DNA of 64,000 bases from Arthrobacter woluwensis (GCF_900105345.1 NZ_FNSN01000003.1:372001-436000), one strand, 5' to 3'. Numbered from the stretch's first letter, positions 11,430 to 21,658 are shown. The notes: generated from the letters alone by a model not told the origin. Made by a program: numbers and translations.

Positions 11430-12669
11430 CGCCGTCTCCCGGAAGGACCGTGCCGGGAAGCACCCGGACCCTGGAACCGGCGAGCTCCGGGGGCACATCG
11501 CTGTCCACCGCGGCCGTGACCAGCACCTGTTCCGCAGTGGCCACGATCGTCGCCAGACGTGCCCGGCGCTGGGCATCGAGCTCGGCGAAGACATCGTCCA
11601 GGATCAGGATGGGGGCCTGGGTCCCGGACAGATCGTCCTCGAGCAGGGCGTAGTACGCGGCCAGGCGCAAGGACAGGGCGAAGGACCAGGTCTCGCCGTG
11701 GGAAGCGAAGCCCTTCGCGGGCGCTTGTCCCAGGAGCAGTTCCCATTCCTCGCGATGTGGCCCCACGAGGGTCAGGCCACGGTCGGCCTCCTGCTGCCGA
11801 CTCGCCTTCAGCGCCAGCAGATAGCGCTCGGTGAGGCGGGCGACGTCGTCTCCGGCGAGACGCGCCGCGTCATCCTCAGCCGCAGGGATCCCGACGACGG
11901 CGGGGCCGCCGTCGTCGTCCGCTGCGGGTGGAGCGGGCGGCGCGTCCGCCGCACCCGCCTCGGTCTCGAAGGCGACCGTGGAGCGGTACTGGGCGCGCGC
12001 GATCTTCGAGCCGTCGGTGAGGGAGGCGTAGGCGGTGTCGATATGAGGCTGAAGGCTCCGGACCAGGGCGAGCCTGGCATGAAGCAGTTCGGCGCCCTTG
12101 GCCGCGAGGTGGTGATCCCACACATCGAGGGTGGCCTCCTGCGCGGAGGACAGCCGTCCGCCGCGGGCTGATTTCAGCAGGGCGTTCCGCTGTTTGAGGA
12201 CCCGGTCGTAATCGGCGCGCGTCCCCGCGTGGCGCGGTTCCAGCGTCACGAGCAGTTCGTCGAGGAACCGGCGCCGGACGGCCGGTTCGCCCTTGACCAG
12301 GGCCAGGTCCTCCGGTGCGAAGAGCACCGAACGGACCAGGCCCAGGATGTCCCGGGCCCGCACCGGGTTCCCCCGGTTGATGCGGGCCCGGTTGGCCCTG
12401 GCGGCGTTGATCTCTACTTCCACGCTGGCCTGCTGCTCACCACGGACCAGCCGCGCCCGGATGAACGCCTGTTCGGTGCCGAACCGCAGCAACGGCTGGG
12501 CCGAAGAGACGCGGTGCGAACCGAGCGTGGAGAGGTAGCCGATCGCTTCCATCACGTTGGTCTTGCCCACGCCGTTGGACCCGACCAGGACGGTCACGCC
12601 CGGCTCCAGCGGGAGTTCAAGCTGAGGGTAACTGCGGAAATCCGTCAGCGAGAGATGCGCCAGGTACAC
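11419..12669 (-). CDS. recF: DNA repair and recombination protein RecF
   Basis: A 416-residue SMC-like ABC ATPase. Walker A is GSNGVGKTN at about residue 30, an ABC signature-like region is LLLGQAP...FALSLRLAAYYALLEDDL, and Walker B is ILILDDVFAELD near 355. An Ala/Asp/Pro-rich insertion (about residues 222-250, containing PPAPPAADDDGG) makes it a little longer than most RecF proteins. It acts with RecO/RecR at single-strand gaps. The GTG at 12669 begins MYLAHLSLTDFRSYP, the family start, 9 bases after gnd. Confidence 0.96.
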   Translation of the reverse strand: MYLAHLSLTDFRSYPQLELPLEPGVTVLVGSNGVGKTNVMEAIGYLSTLGSHRVSSAQPLLRFGTEQAFIRARLVRGEQQASVEVEINAARANRARINRGNPVRARDILGLVRSVLFAPEDLALVKGEPAVRRRFLDELLVTLEPRHAGTRADYDRVLKQRNALLKSARGGRLSSAQEATLDVWDHHLAAKGAELLHARLALVRSLQPHIDTAYASLTDGSKIARAQYRSTVAFETEAGAADAPPAPPAADDDGGPAVVGIPAAEDDAARLAGDDVARLTERYLLALKASRQQEADRGLTLVGPHREEWELLLGQAPAKGFASHGETWSFALSLRLAAYYALLEDDLSGTQAPILILDDVFAELDAQRRARLATIVATAEQVLVTAAVDSDVPPELAGSRVRVLPGTVLPGDGDGA

Positions 12670-12678
12670 GCCAGGAGA

Positions 12679-13578
<900 letters not shown>

Positions 13579-13612
13579 GGCGTCCACTTCTTTCCTTAGC
13601 TGGTTTCGCACG

Positions 13613-14737
13613 TCAGTTCGGCAGGCGGACGGGCATCACCAGGTAGCGGTAGTCGTCCGAGTCCTCGCCCTCGAGCTCCGCCTGAGCCGTCAGCATGGCC
13701 GGCTTCGGAGCGGAGGTGAAGGAGAACCTGACGAACCGGGTCTCGATGACGCTCAGACCCTCGATCAGGTAACCGGGGTTGAACGCGACCGTGATGTCCT
13801 CGCCTTCCAAACGCGCTTCCAGCTCTTCGGAGGCCTGGGCGTCTTCGCCCGTGCCGGCATCGAGGTGGACTTGTCCATCAGTGAAAGCCAGACGCACCGG
13901 GGTGTTCCGCTCAGCGACGAGCGAGACACGGCGGACGGCCTCCACGAGTTCGGAGGTGTTGACCACGGCGTGGATGGCCGTGGTCTCAGGGAAGAGCGAA
14001 CGGATCTTGGGGTAATCGCCGTCCACCAGCAGGGAGGTGGTGGCGCGTCCGGCGCTTTCGAAGGCGATCAGCCGGGAGTCGTCCTGAGTGATCGCGAGCT
14101 TCAGTTCGCCGCTGCCGCCGAGGGTCTTGGCAACTTCGTTGAGGGTCTTCGCCTTGACCAGCGCGGACATGGACTGCCCGGGAGTGGTGGGCGCCCAGGG
14201 GAGTTCCTTCATGGCCAGGCGATAGCGGTCGGTGGCGAGGAACGTGATGAGGTCGTCCTCGAACTCCAGCCGCACACCGGTGAGGATCGGCAGGGTGTCG
14301 TCCTTGCTCGCGGCGATGATCACTTGGCTGACGGCCTGCGAGAATGCCGCTCCGTCGACCATGCCGTTGCTGTCGGGCAGCGCGGGGAGAGCGGGGTATT
14401 CGTTCTCCGGCATGGTCGCGAGGTGGAACGAGCTGCGGCGGCAGGTGAGCGTGACCTTCGACCCGTCGGTCTCGATGTCGACCGGCGCGGAGGGAAGGCT
14501 GCGGCAGATGTCGGCGAGCAGACGGCCGGACACGAGGATCGTGCCTTCGTCACGGATCTCAGCAGGGATCTCCAGACGTGCCGACGTCTCGTAATCGAAG
14601 CTCGAGAGGCTGACCGTCCCGTGTTCCGCTTTGAGGAGGAGACCAGAGAGAACCGGTACCGGTGGCCGGGGAGAAAGTGAGCGTGCTGCCCAGCTCACTG
14701 CCTCGGCGAGAACGTCCCGTTCGACTCTGAACTTCAC
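13613..14737 (-). CDS. dnaN: DNA polymerase III beta subunit (sliding clamp)
   Basis: A 374-residue clamp with three repeated domains, starting MKFRVERDVLAEAVSWAARSL and ending YRYLVMPVRLPN, whose last residues match the family consensus MPxRL. Recognisable are SFDYETSARLE, ATDRYRLAMKEL and LDAGTGEDAQASEELEA. The ring slides on DNA and tethers the polymerase. The start is GTG at 14737. It follows dnaA across 563 bases of DnaA-box DNA and is followed by gnd after 34 bases. Confidence 0.97.
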   Translation of the reverse strand: MKFRVERDVLAEAVSWAARSLSPRPPVPVLSGLLLKAEHGTVSLSSFDYETSARLEIPAEIRDEGTILVSGRLLADICRSLPSAPVDIETDGSKVTLTCRRSSFHLATMPENEYPALPALPDSNGMVDGAAFSQAVSQVIIAASKDDTLPILTGVRLEFEDDLITFLATDRYRLAMKELPWAPTTPGQSMSALVKAKTLNEVAKTLGGSGELKLAITQDDSRLIAFESAGRATTSLLVDGDYPKIRSLFPETTAIHAVVNTSELVEAVRRVSLVAERNTPVRLAFTDGQVHLDAGTGEDAQASEELEARLEGEDITVAFNPGYLIEGLSVIETRFVRFSFTSAPKPAMLTAQAELEGEDSDDYRYLVMPVRLPN

Positions 14738-15300
14738 GGAAGGGTGCCGCCTTTCAAGTACGGGAGCTCGTTGCGCCCAGCTTAGTCGGATTCAGCTTGC
14801 AAGAATACCCGGCCCCGGAGCCAAGTGGTGCACGGGTGGCCGAGCTCACGGGATCCGGGCGGATCCGGCGATGCCGGGTTCACCTTGGGATCCAGGCGTC
14901 CGGCGTCTCGTCTGACGGGTTCCCGGGGACCGGTCGTCGAGGGTGTTCCGGTCCCGGGGGCCGGAGGCCTCGGGATTTTGTGGGACGGGTGCCAGGGCGG
15001 AGGGAAGTTGTTATCTCACGATTTTCAGATCTTTTGGGATTCGTAGTGTTAATAACTGCTGTGGATTCTGTGGATAACCGGATCCAGCCGCGTCCTTCCG
15101 CGGAAGGGCCCTGTTGACTCGCTGTGGGCGTTAATGCCGACAACCGCAGCGTGCCTGTGGGCAGCGCTCAAGCGCCATTTCGGGGATCCACAGCGTCCCT
15201 GGAGGTTTTAAGACCATCGCGCGGGCTTCTCCACTTAACTGTCCCCAGGTTTATCCACAGGTGTAGTTAAGTTAATAAGGAGTGGGTTCCGCAGAGGCCC
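14738..15300. other. dnaA–dnaN intergenic region, candidate oriC
   Basis: This 563-base gene-free stretch holds two exact DnaA boxes in opposite orientations, TGTGGATAA (15069-15077) and TTATCCACA (15251-15259). It also has degenerate boxes TGTGGATTC (15060) and GATCCACAG (15185). A-T rich patches lie at 15007-15058 and 15261-15279 (GTTAAGTTAATAAGG). Actinobacterial oriC usually lies here. The small number of perfect boxes, and the larger clusters elsewhere in the window, leave the exact location open. Confidence 0.65.
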
Positions 15301-16725
15301 TCAGGCTTCGCGCTGCTGCTGCTTGATCTTGTTGGTCAGCTCGGTGACCTGATTGAAGATCTGACGGCGTTCGCTCATGAGTTCGCGGATCTTCCGATCG
15401 GCGTGCATCACCGTGGTGTGGTCCCGTCCGCCGATCTCCTGGCCGATCTTCGGCAGTGACATGTCCGTGAGCTCGCGGCAGAGGTACATGGCGATCTGAC
15501 GGGCGGTCACGAGCGTACGGGTACGGGACTTGCTGCACAGCTCGTCGAGCGAGAGCTTGAAGTAGTCCGCCGTGGCGTCGAGGATCTGGGACGCCGTGAT
15601 CTCCTGAGCGCCTTCATCGGTGATGAGATCCTTGAGGACCATCTCGGCCAGGGCCACATCCACGGGCTGGCGGTTCAGGCTGGCGAACGCGGTGACGCGG
15701 ATGAGAGCGCCTTCGAGTTCACGGATGTTGCTGGAGATGCGGGAAGCGATGTACTCGAGCGCTTCATCCGGCGCGGAGAGCCCTTCGCTGAGAGCCTTCT
15801 TGCGGAGGATGGCGATACGGGTCTCCAGTTCCGGGGGCTGGATGTCCGTGAGGAGGCCCCACTCGAACCGCGACTTCAGGCGGTCCTCGAAACCGTCGAG
15901 CGCCTTGGGCGGCTGATCGCTGGTGATGACCACCTGCTTGTTGTTCTGGTGCAGGGCGTTGAACGTGTGGAAGAACTCCTCCATCGTGGCGTCTTTGCCG
16001 GCCAGGAACTGGATGTCGTCGATCAGCAGGACGTCCACGTTCCGGTACATCTGCTTGAAGCTGGTGCCCTCGTCGTCGCGGATCGAGTTGATGAAGTCGT
16101 TCGTGAATTCCTCGGAGTTCACGTAGCGGACGCGGATCCCGCTGTAGAGGCGACGGGCGTAGTGGCCGATCGCGTGCAGCAGGTGGGTCTTGCCCAGTCC
16201 GGAGTCACCGTAGATGAAGAGCGGGTTGTAGGCCTTGGCCGGCGCCTCGGCGACCGCCACCGCGGCAGCGTGCGCGAAGCGGTTCGACTGCCCGATCACG
16301 AAGGTGTCGAAGAGATACTTGGGGTTGAGCCGCCCGAACTCCTGGGAATTGCTCGGCGGAGTGGGCTGGGCCCGGACCTCGCTGGCCGGCGTCTCGATGT
16401 CCAGTTCTTCGGGGATCACGACGGCGGCGGGCACGGCGGGCGCGACGGGAGAGAGATTGGCGTCCACGTCGATCGCGCAGCGGATCTCATCGGAGAACAC
16501 CTCGCGCAGGGCGGCGTCGAGGGAATCCTTCACCTGGTTGATCAGGACGTCACGGGTCATCTCGTTGGGGACGGCCACCAGGAGGGTGGAACCGACCAGG
16601 CCCTGAGCCTGGGCGAGGGAGACGAAAGCGCGCTGACGTGGGGAGACCTGCGGATCCCGCTCCAGAAGATGGACCACCTGGCGCCAGGGACCACCGACCG
16701 TGTCTGCGTGATTGCTCTCGTCCAT
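15301..16725 (-). CDS. dnaA: Chromosomal replication initiator protein DnaA
   Basis: A 474-residue initiator. Domain I is residues 1-85 ([21 protein letters not shown]), followed by a Pro/Val-rich linker to about 125. The AAA+ module has Walker [10 protein letters not shown] (173-181) and Walker B LLIDDIQF (233-240). The C-terminal DNA-binding domain carries the signature [15 protein letters not shown] and ends [10 protein letters not shown]. The ATG at 16725 ([10 protein letters not shown]) gives the family N-terminus; a GTG two codons earlier is possible, and the longer open frame upstream reads through DnaA boxes. It opens the origin and probably regulates itself through the boxes upstream. 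Confidence 0.97.
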   Translation of the reverse strand: MDESNHADTVGGPWRQVVHLLERDPQVSPRQRAFVSLAQAQGLVGSTLLVAVPNEMTRDVLINQVKDSLDAALREVFSDEIRCAIDVDANLSPVAPAVPAAVVIPEELDIETPASEVRAQPTPPSNSQEFGRLNPKYLFDTFVIGQSNRFAHAAAVAVAEAPAKAYNPLFIYGDSGLGKTHLLHAIGHYARRLYSGIRVRYVNSEEFTNDFINSIRDDEGTSFKQMYRNVDVLLIDDIQFLAGKDATMEEFFHTFNALHQNNKQVVITSDQPPKALDGFEDRLKSRFEWGLLTDIQPPELETRIAILRKKALSEGLSAPDEALEYIASRISSNIRELEGALIRVTAFASLNRQPVDVALAEMVLKDLITDEGAQEITASQILDATADYFKLSLDELCSKSRTRTLVTARQIAMYLCRELTDMSLPKIGQEIGGRDHTTVMHADRKIRELMSERRQIFNQVTELTNKIKQQQREA

Positions 16726-17194
16726 GCGCACCGTGACTTTCTGACTCTGGGGTTCCCGTACGTCGTGCCGCGCTGTACCGTCGTGATGGACCGCACTTTT
16801 CCACAGTGTTATGCACAATCGGTGGAAAACGGCTACTGAGACACTGTAGACGATCGAAAATCCAGAAGATAGCCAGCCTCCGGCCTGTGGATAATTACAT
16901 GGATGTGGTTCCGCGGAATGGCCGGGAACCGCGCTCGTCCACAGTTTCCACAGCTTCTTGTCCACTCCCCTGTGGATGGGTGTGGGTATGCTCTAGATTT
17001 GACGCCCTGCTCCCGCCTGCCCTAACGTTGACTAGTCCCCTATGTCCTCATGGGGGGTCCACGCCCACACTTCAGGGCCGAACATGGCAGCCAGCCGTTC
17101 CGTTCGTCCCGTGGGTGAGTACAAACTTTGCGTCAGCCTTTGCTTCCCCGCGATCCAGGTAGACGCGTCCCGTCAAACAACTGGAGCAACCACC
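16726..17194. promoter_or_regulatory. dnaA/rpmH divergent intergenic region with a DnaA-box cluster
   Basis: This 469-base gap between divergent dnaA and rpmH has at least six DnaA-like 9-mers: TTTTCCACA (16797), TTATGCACA (16809), exact TGTGGATAA (16886), CGTCCACAG (16936), TTGTCCACT (16958) and TGTGGATGG (16971). It is the point where gene direction flips from leftward to rightward. DnaA autoregulation and a contribution to oriC are both plausible. Confidence 0.65.
16999..17028 (+). promoter_or_regulatory. Promoter of the rpmH operon
   Basis: TTGACG (16999-17004) and TAACGT (17023-17028), separated by 18 bases, form a housekeeping-type promoter pointing at rpmH. The leader would be about 160 bases. 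Confidence 0.6.
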
Positions 17195-17332
17195 GTGAGC
17201 AAGCGGACTTTTCAGCCGAACAACCGCCGTCGTGCCAAGAAGCACGGCTTCCGTCTTCGTATGCGTACCCGTGCAGGCCGCGCCATCCTGGCTGCCCGCC
17301 GTGGCAAGGGCCGCACTGAGCTCTCGGCGTAA
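17195..17332 (+). CDS. rpmH: 50S ribosomal protein L34
   Basis: A 45-residue protein, [19 protein letters not shown] onwards, ending GRTELSA; length and sequence are typical for L34. It starts at GTG 17195 with a GGAG ten bases upstream. It heads the conserved set rpmH–rnpA–yidD–yidC–jag. In-frame codons extend upstream but do not belong to the protein. Confidence 0.97.
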   Translation: MSKRTFQPNNRRRAKKHGFRLRMRTRAGRAILAARRGKGRTELSA

Positions 17333-17369
17333 AGCCGACTAGTCGACCCGAGCCAGGCCTGGCGACAGA

Positions 17370-17768
17370 GTGCTTCCCGCACAGAACCGCCTGCGGCTTC
17401 CTGCCGACTTCTCCACCACACTTCGTTCCGGTGTCCGTGTAGGGCGCCGGAACTTAGTTCTATCTGCATGCCTTTCGTCGCCGGACGCGCCGGGCCGTTT
17501 CGGCTTCATCGTGTCGAAGGCGGTCGGGAACGCTGTGGTCCGCAACCTCGTTAAGCGGAGGTTGAGGGAGATCGGTGCCCGACTGCTGCAGGAACACCCC
17601 GCTGGAATCGATGTGGTGGTGCGTTCCCTGCCGGCGGCGGCACAGGCGGACTGGGAGGAACTCGTGGCGGACATGGATCAGGCATTCGCCGTGGCACAGC
17701 GCCGTCTTGCCGCGCGCACGCGCGAGCGGTCCGGGGCGGACTCCGCCACCGGCGAGGCTCGAGCGTGA
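17370..17768 (+). CDS. rnpA: Ribonuclease P protein component
   Basis: A 132-residue basic protein. LPAQNRLRLPADFSTTLRSG is the N-terminal substrate-binding part, and the family's RNR-type helix is SKAVGNAVVRNLVKRRLREI (about 50-69). It binds the RNase P RNA to mature tRNA 5' ends; no rnpB gene is in this window. It starts at GTG 17370, 37 bases after rpmH. Its stop overlaps the yidD start by 4 bases (GTGA). Confidence 0.95.
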   Translation: MLPAQNRLRLPADFSTTLRSGVRVGRRNLVLSACLSSPDAPGRFGFIVSKAVGNAVVRNLVKRRLREIGARLLQEHPAGIDVVVRSLPAAAQADWEELVADMDQAFAVAQRRLAARTRERSGADSATGEARA

Positions 17769-18154
17769 ACGTGGCGTTCGCCGTCGCGCGCGGTGTCATC
17801 GATCTGCCGAGAAACATCCTGATCGGCGCGCTCAAGCTGTACCGCCTGGCGGTCTCACCGCTCTACGGGCAGGTGTGCCGGTACTTCCCCAGCTGTTCCG
17901 CCTATGCGCTGGAAGCGGTCACCGTCCATGGTGCGGTCAAGGGAAGCTGGCTTGCGGGCCGGCGCCTGCTGCACTGCCACCCGTGGAGCGACGGCGGCCT
18001 GGATCCGGTGCCGGAGGGTGGCCGTTCGTGGCCGGCGGACCGGGTGCCGCGGATCGTCATGCTGAACCACCCGCACGACTACCTGCCGCAGGACACCGGG
18101 CCCGGCTCGGCCGCAGCCAAGACCACTGAAGAAGAGCGCCGCTCCGCGGCCTGA
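17765..18154 (+). CDS. yidD: Membrane protein insertion efficiency factor YidD
   Basis: A 129-residue YidD protein with the conserved core LYRLAVSPLYGQVCRYFPSC then SAYALEAVTVHGAVKG and LLHCHPWSDGGLDPVP. The C-terminus is extended by about 40 polar residues relative to E. coli YidD. It is an inner-membrane-associated helper of YidC insertion. Translation is coupled to rnpA through GTGA, and yidC follows after 14 bases. Confidence 0.93.
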   Translation: MNVAFAVARGVIDLPRNILIGALKLYRLAVSPLYGQVCRYFPSCSAYALEAVTVHGAVKGSWLAGRRLLHCHPWSDGGLDPVPEGGRSWPADRVPRIVMLNHPHDYLPQDTGPGSAAAKTTEEERRSAA

Positions 18155-18168
18155 TTGAGGGACACATC

Positions 18169-19131
18169 ATGGACATCTTTGGGGCGATACTGGCGCCTTT
18201 CAAATGGCTGGTCAGCATTGTCATGCTGGGCTTCCACGAAGCCTTCACGTTCCTGGGCCTGCCCAGTGAATCCGGCTGGACCTGGACCCTGTCCATCATC
18301 GGCCTGGTGGTCGTGATCCGTGCGGCCCTGATCCCGGTGTTCGTGAAGCAGATCCGCGCCCAGCGCGGCATGCAGCTCCTGCAGCCGGACCTGAAGAAGC
18401 TCCAGGAGAAGTACAAGGGCAAGACGGACCAGCTCTCCCGCCAGGCGATGGCGCAGGAGCAGATGGCCCTCTACAAGAAGCACGGCACCAACCCGTTCTC
18501 GGCCTGTCTTCCCATGCTGATCCAGATGCCGTTCTTCTTCTCCCTCTTCCAGGTGCTGTCCGGCATCTCGCAGGCCAAGGAGAAGGGGGAGGGCATCAGC
18601 GCCCTGAGCCACGAGAACGTCATCGAGTTCGACAAGTCCTCCATCTTCGGCGCTCCGCTCTCTTCGGCACTGCTCCACGGAGGCGGAGTGTCCGTCTGGA
18701 TCCTGTCGATCATCATGATCCTGGCGATGACCGCTTCGCAGTTCATCACCCAGAAGCAGATCATGGCCAAGAACATGTCCGAGGAAGCTCTGGCCAGCCC
18801 GTTCATGCGCCAGCAGAAGATGCTTCTCTACATCCTGCCGGTCGTCTTCGGCGTGGGTGGCATCAACTTCCCCATCGGTGTCCTGATCTACTGGACCGTC
18901 TCCAACCTGTGGACCATGGGCCAGCAGTTCTACGTCATCCGCCGCATGCCGACCCCCGGTTCCCAGGCGGCCCGCGAGCTCAACGAGCGCCGCAAGGCCA
19001 AGGGCCTCGCTCCGATCGACGTCACCACGGGTAAGAAGGTCGCCCCGGAGGACATCCCGGCCGAGCCGGAGAAGCCCAAGGGACAGCGTTACCAGCCGAG
19101 CCGCAAGAACAACCGGAAGAAGAAGAAGTGA
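18169..19131 (+). CDS. yidC: Membrane protein insertase YidC/Oxa1
   Basis: A 320-residue Oxa1-type insertase, lacking the large periplasmic domain of Gram-negative YidC. It starts MDIFGAILAPFKWLVSIVML and has about five membrane helices: near 8-28, 42-62, 113-132 (LPMLIQMPFFFSLFQVLSG), 179-200 and 222-250. A positively charged hairpin (RAQRGMQLLQPDLKKLQEKYKG) lies after helix 2. The tail is highly basic (RKNNRKKKK), as is usual for ribosome contact. It inserts proteins into the cytoplasmic membrane, alone or with Sec. The jag start overlaps its stop (GTGA). Confidence 0.96.
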   Translation: MDIFGAILAPFKWLVSIVMLGFHEAFTFLGLPSESGWTWTLSIIGLVVVIRAALIPVFVKQIRAQRGMQLLQPDLKKLQEKYKGKTDQLSRQAMAQEQMALYKKHGTNPFSACLPMLIQMPFFFSLFQVLSGISQAKEKGEGISALSHENVIEFDKSSIFGAPLSSALLHGGGVSVWILSIIMILAMTASQFITQKQIMAKNMSEEALASPFMRQQKMLLYILPVVFGVGGINFPIGVLIYWTVSNLWTMGQQFYVIRRMPTPGSQAARELNERRKAKGLAPIDVTTGKKVAPEDIPAEPEKPKGQRYQPSRKNNRKKKK

Positions 19132-19649
19132 GTGTAGAGACGCCCGCCGAGGAGACCGCCGTGACCGAGGCTCCGGAGAACGTGAACCGTCTTGACGAGG
19201 AAGGCGACGTCGCCGCGGATTACCTCGAAGAGCTTCTGGACATCGCCGACATCGATGGGGACATCGACATCGAGGTCCGCAACGGCCGCACCTACATCTC
19301 CATCGAGGCCGACGGCGAGGACCACGGGCTGGACAGCCTCGTGGGCCAGGACGGTGAAGTGCTGGAGGCCCTGCAGGAGCTCGCCCGCCTGGCCGTCCTG
19401 TCCGCTACGGAGAACCGTTCGCGCCTCGTGCTGGACATCAACGGTTACCGCCGTGGCCGCACCGTGGAGCTCTCCAAGATCGCCCAGGACGCCGTGGATC
19501 GCGTCAAGAGCGACGGCGGCCGCGTCGCCCTCGCGCCGATGAGCGCCTACGAGCGCAAGATCGTGCATGACGCGGTGGCCGAACTCGGATTCGTGAGCGA
19601 ATCCGAGGGTGAAGGCCCCCGACGGCACATCGTGGTCAGCGCAGACTGA
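19128..19649 (+). CDS. jag: KH/R3H RNA-binding protein Jag (KhpB)
   Basis: A 173-residue protein with an acidic N-terminus, a KH-II-like domain (about 30-100, GLDSLVGQDGEVLEALQELARLAV with its Gly loop) and a C-terminal R3H domain (VALAPMSAYERKIVHDAVAE, about 137-156). It binds RNA, and in Gram-positives KhpB is linked to cell elongation. The GTG start overlaps the yidC stop by 4 bases. A strong terminator follows, making it the last gene of the rpmH unit. Confidence 0.92.
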   Translation: MSVETPAEETAVTEAPENVNRLDEEGDVAADYLEELLDIADIDGDIDIEVRNGRTYISIEADGEDHGLDSLVGQDGEVLEALQELARLAVLSATENRSRLVLDINGYRRGRTVELSKIAQDAVDRVKSDGGRVALAPMSAYERKIVHDAVAELGFVSESEGEGPRRHIVVSAD

Positions 19650-19655
19650 CTTTCC

Positions 19656-19693
19656 ACCCGCCCGGCCCTCAGGACCGGGCGGGTCGCTTTTTT
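19656..19693 (+). terminator. Rho-independent terminator of the rpmH–jag operon
   Basis: ACCCGCCCGGCCCT and its near-perfect complement form a hairpin at 19656-19684, followed by GCTTTTTT. It lies just after the jag stop. Confidence 0.9.
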
Positions 19694-19746
19694 CCACAGG
19701 AGATCACGGGCCGCACGGCCCTCGAACCAGATCAGGAGAGGAACGG

Positions 19747-20451
19747 ATGTCCCCCATCCAGGACGAGTCGGCACAGGACCTTGAGAACGCCCTTGAGGTG
19801 TCCGCAGCCGACGCCACGTTGACCGACGGAGAGCGGGAGGCTGCGCAGCGCATCTTCGGCGACCGTCTGCCGCTCGCCGAGCGCTATGTGGAACACCTGG
19901 CGACGTCGGGCATCGAACGCGGTCTCCTCGGCCCTCGCGAAGTCCCGCGTCTGTGGAGCCGCCATGTCCTCAACTGCGCGGTCATCGAATCCTGCATCGC
20001 CGAGCATGCCGTGGTCGCGGACGTCGGATCCGGCGCCGGCCTTCCCGGTCTCTGTCTCGCCATCGCACGGCCTGATCTGAAACTCACGCTGATCGAACCG
20101 CTGGAACGCCGCTGCATCTGGCTGCAGGAGGTCATTGACGATCTCGGGCTGGACAACGTGGTGGTGTGGCGCGGCCGGGCCGAGGCCGCCGTGGGACTCG
20201 AGGATTTCACCGTGGTGACCGCCCGGGCGGTGAGTGCGCTGGACAAGCTGGCACGCCTGACGCTGCCCCTCCTGGAAGGCCGTGGAGAACTCGTGGCGAT
20301 CAAGGGCCGGAGCGCTCAGGATGAGATCGACAAGGCCCAGAAAGTGCTCAAGAAGCTGGGCGCCGTGAAGACGGACATCGTGGTGTGCGGCGAGGACCTC
20401 CTCGAGGAGTCCACGACGGTGGTCCGGGTGAAGGTCGGCAAGCAGAACTGA
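19747..20451 (+). CDS. rsmG: 16S rRNA (guanine-N7) methyltransferase RsmG
   Basis: A 234-residue SAM-dependent methyltransferase (GidB). SRHVLNCAVI precedes motif I VADVGSGAGLPGLCLAIA (about 88-105), then LIEPLERRCIWLQEV, and VVTARAVSALDKL near the active site. It methylates G527 of 16S rRNA; loss gives low-level streptomycin resistance in relatives. The ATG at 19747 has AGGAGAGG upstream. The N-terminus carries about 25 extra acidic residues. parA follows after 130 bases. Confidence 0.95.
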   Translation: MSPIQDESAQDLENALEVSAADATLTDGEREAAQRIFGDRLPLAERYVEHLATSGIERGLLGPREVPRLWSRHVLNCAVIESCIAEHAVVADVGSGAGLPGLCLAIARPDLKLTLIEPLERRCIWLQEVIDDLGLDNVVVWRGRAEAAVGLEDFTVVTARAVSALDKLARLTLPLLEGRGELVAIKGRSAQDEIDKAQKVLKKLGAVKTDIVVCGEDLLEESTTVVRVKVGKQN

Positions 20452-20542
20452 CGGCTGCGCACGCCCTCGGGGATGCCTTCCTTCAGGGTGGGCGGGGCGC
20501 GCGCTCTGTGAAGGCCGCCCGTCGGCCGGAGGGCCGAGCGGT

Positions 20543-20548
20543 TAGGCT
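20543..20548 (+). promoter_or_regulatory. -10 box (TAGGCT) for parAB
   Basis: TAGGCT in GGTTAGGCTAGAAG lies about 34 bases before the parA start, so transcription would begin around 20555. It is the only good promoter candidate between rsmG and parA. Confidence 0.5.
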
Positions 20549-20581
20549 AGAAGTCGGTCGGAGAGATGTCCAGGAGAAAGA

Positions 20582-21658
20582 GTGTGTCCCGTGAGTGAAC
20601 GCGAGAGTACCGTGCACCGGATCCCGCCCTTCGTTCAGCTGGGTTCCGCACGTTCCACGGAGGTCCGCAGCGTACCGACTCGACCCGCGCCTAAGAAACC
20701 TGATTCGGTTGATAATGCATCGAAAGAAGGCGTTTCACGTGAAACGCCTGGCAAGAAGGCGAGTACTGTGATCGATTCGATTGACGAGTCAAGCCCCATC
20801 GCGCGGCAACTGGCGAGTGAGACGCGACGGCGGGAGAAGCTTGCGGGCCGCGTACTGCCCAAGCCGAAAGCCACTCGCGTCTTCACGGTGTCGAACCAGA
20901 AGGGCGGCGTCGGCAAGACGACGACGACGGTGAACATCGCGGCCGCTCTGGCGTCCGCGGGACTGAATGTCCTCGTCATCGACATCGATCCTCAGGGCAA
21001 CGCGTCGACGGCTCTCGGCATCGAACACCATGCTGAGGTCGACTCCATCTACGACGTCCTCATCAACGACCTCCCCCTCGCCGACGTCGTGGCCGATTGC
21101 CCGGACATCGATCGTCTGCAGTGTGCGCCGGCCACGATTCACCTCGCAGGCGCGGAGATCGAGCTCGTCTCTCTCGTCGCCCGTGAGCAGCGGCTTCGCC
21201 GCGCGATCGACGTGTATGCCAAGCACCGTGAGCAGCAGGGTCTGGAGCGGCTCGATTTCATCTTCATCGACTGCCCGCCCAGCCTGGGGCTCCTGACCGT
21301 CAACGCTTTCTGCGCTGCGCAGGAGGTCCTCATTCCGATCCAGTGCGAGTACTACGCTCTGGAGGGTCTGAGCCAGCTGTTGAAGAACATCGAGATGATC
21401 CAGAAGCACCTCAACGGTGATCTGCGGGTCTCGACGATTCTGCTGACGATGTATGACGGACGGACCAACCTCGCGGCCCAGGTAGCAGCCGAAGTCCGGG
21501 AGCACTTCCCCCAGGAGGTCCTCTCAGCTGTCATTCCTCGCTCGGTGAGAATCTCGGAAGCCCCGAGCTACCAGCAGACGGTGCTGACGTATGATCCGAA
21601 CTCAAGCGGAGCGCTCTCCTATCTGGAAGCAGCTGCTGAGATCGCCGAGCGCAGCTGA
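20582..21658 (+). CDS. parA: Chromosome partitioning ATPase ParA (Soj)
   Basis: A 358-residue deviant Walker ATPase. The first 95 residues are a variable polar extension. The fold begins RVFTVSNQKGGVGKTTTTVNIA (Walker A with the signature lysine, about 98-115), has VIDIDPQGNASTALGI, and then FIFIDCPPSLGLLTVNAF. ParA binds DNA nonspecifically and moves ParB-parS complexes. GTG at 20582 has AGGAG 5 bases upstream; GTG at 20591 is an alternative. A complete parS site is embedded in the extension, where it codes for SRET. parB follows after 75 bases. Confidence 0.95.
   Translation: MCPVSERESTVHRIPPFVQLGSARSTEVRSVPTRPAPKKPDSVDNASKEGVSRETPGKKASTVIDSIDESSPIARQLASETRRREKLAGRVLPKPKATRVFTVSNQKGGVGKTTTTVNIAAALASAGLNVLVIDIDPQGNASTALGIEHHAEVDSIYDVLINDLPLADVVADCPDIDRLQCAPATIHLAGAEIELVSLVAREQRLRRAIDVYAKHREQQGLERLDFIFIDCPPSLGLLTVNAFCAAQEVLIPIQCEYYALEGLSQLLKNIEMIQKHLNGDLRVSTILLTMYDGRTNLAAQVAAEVREHFPQEVLSAVIPRSVRISEAPSYQQTVLTYDPNSSGALSYLEAAAEIAERS
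20732..20745. other. parS site 1, inside parA
   Basis: GTTTCACGTGAAAC is an exact 14-base parS core. It lies within the variable N-terminal coding region of parA, so the same bases are read as protein and as ParB target. Confidence 0.9.
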
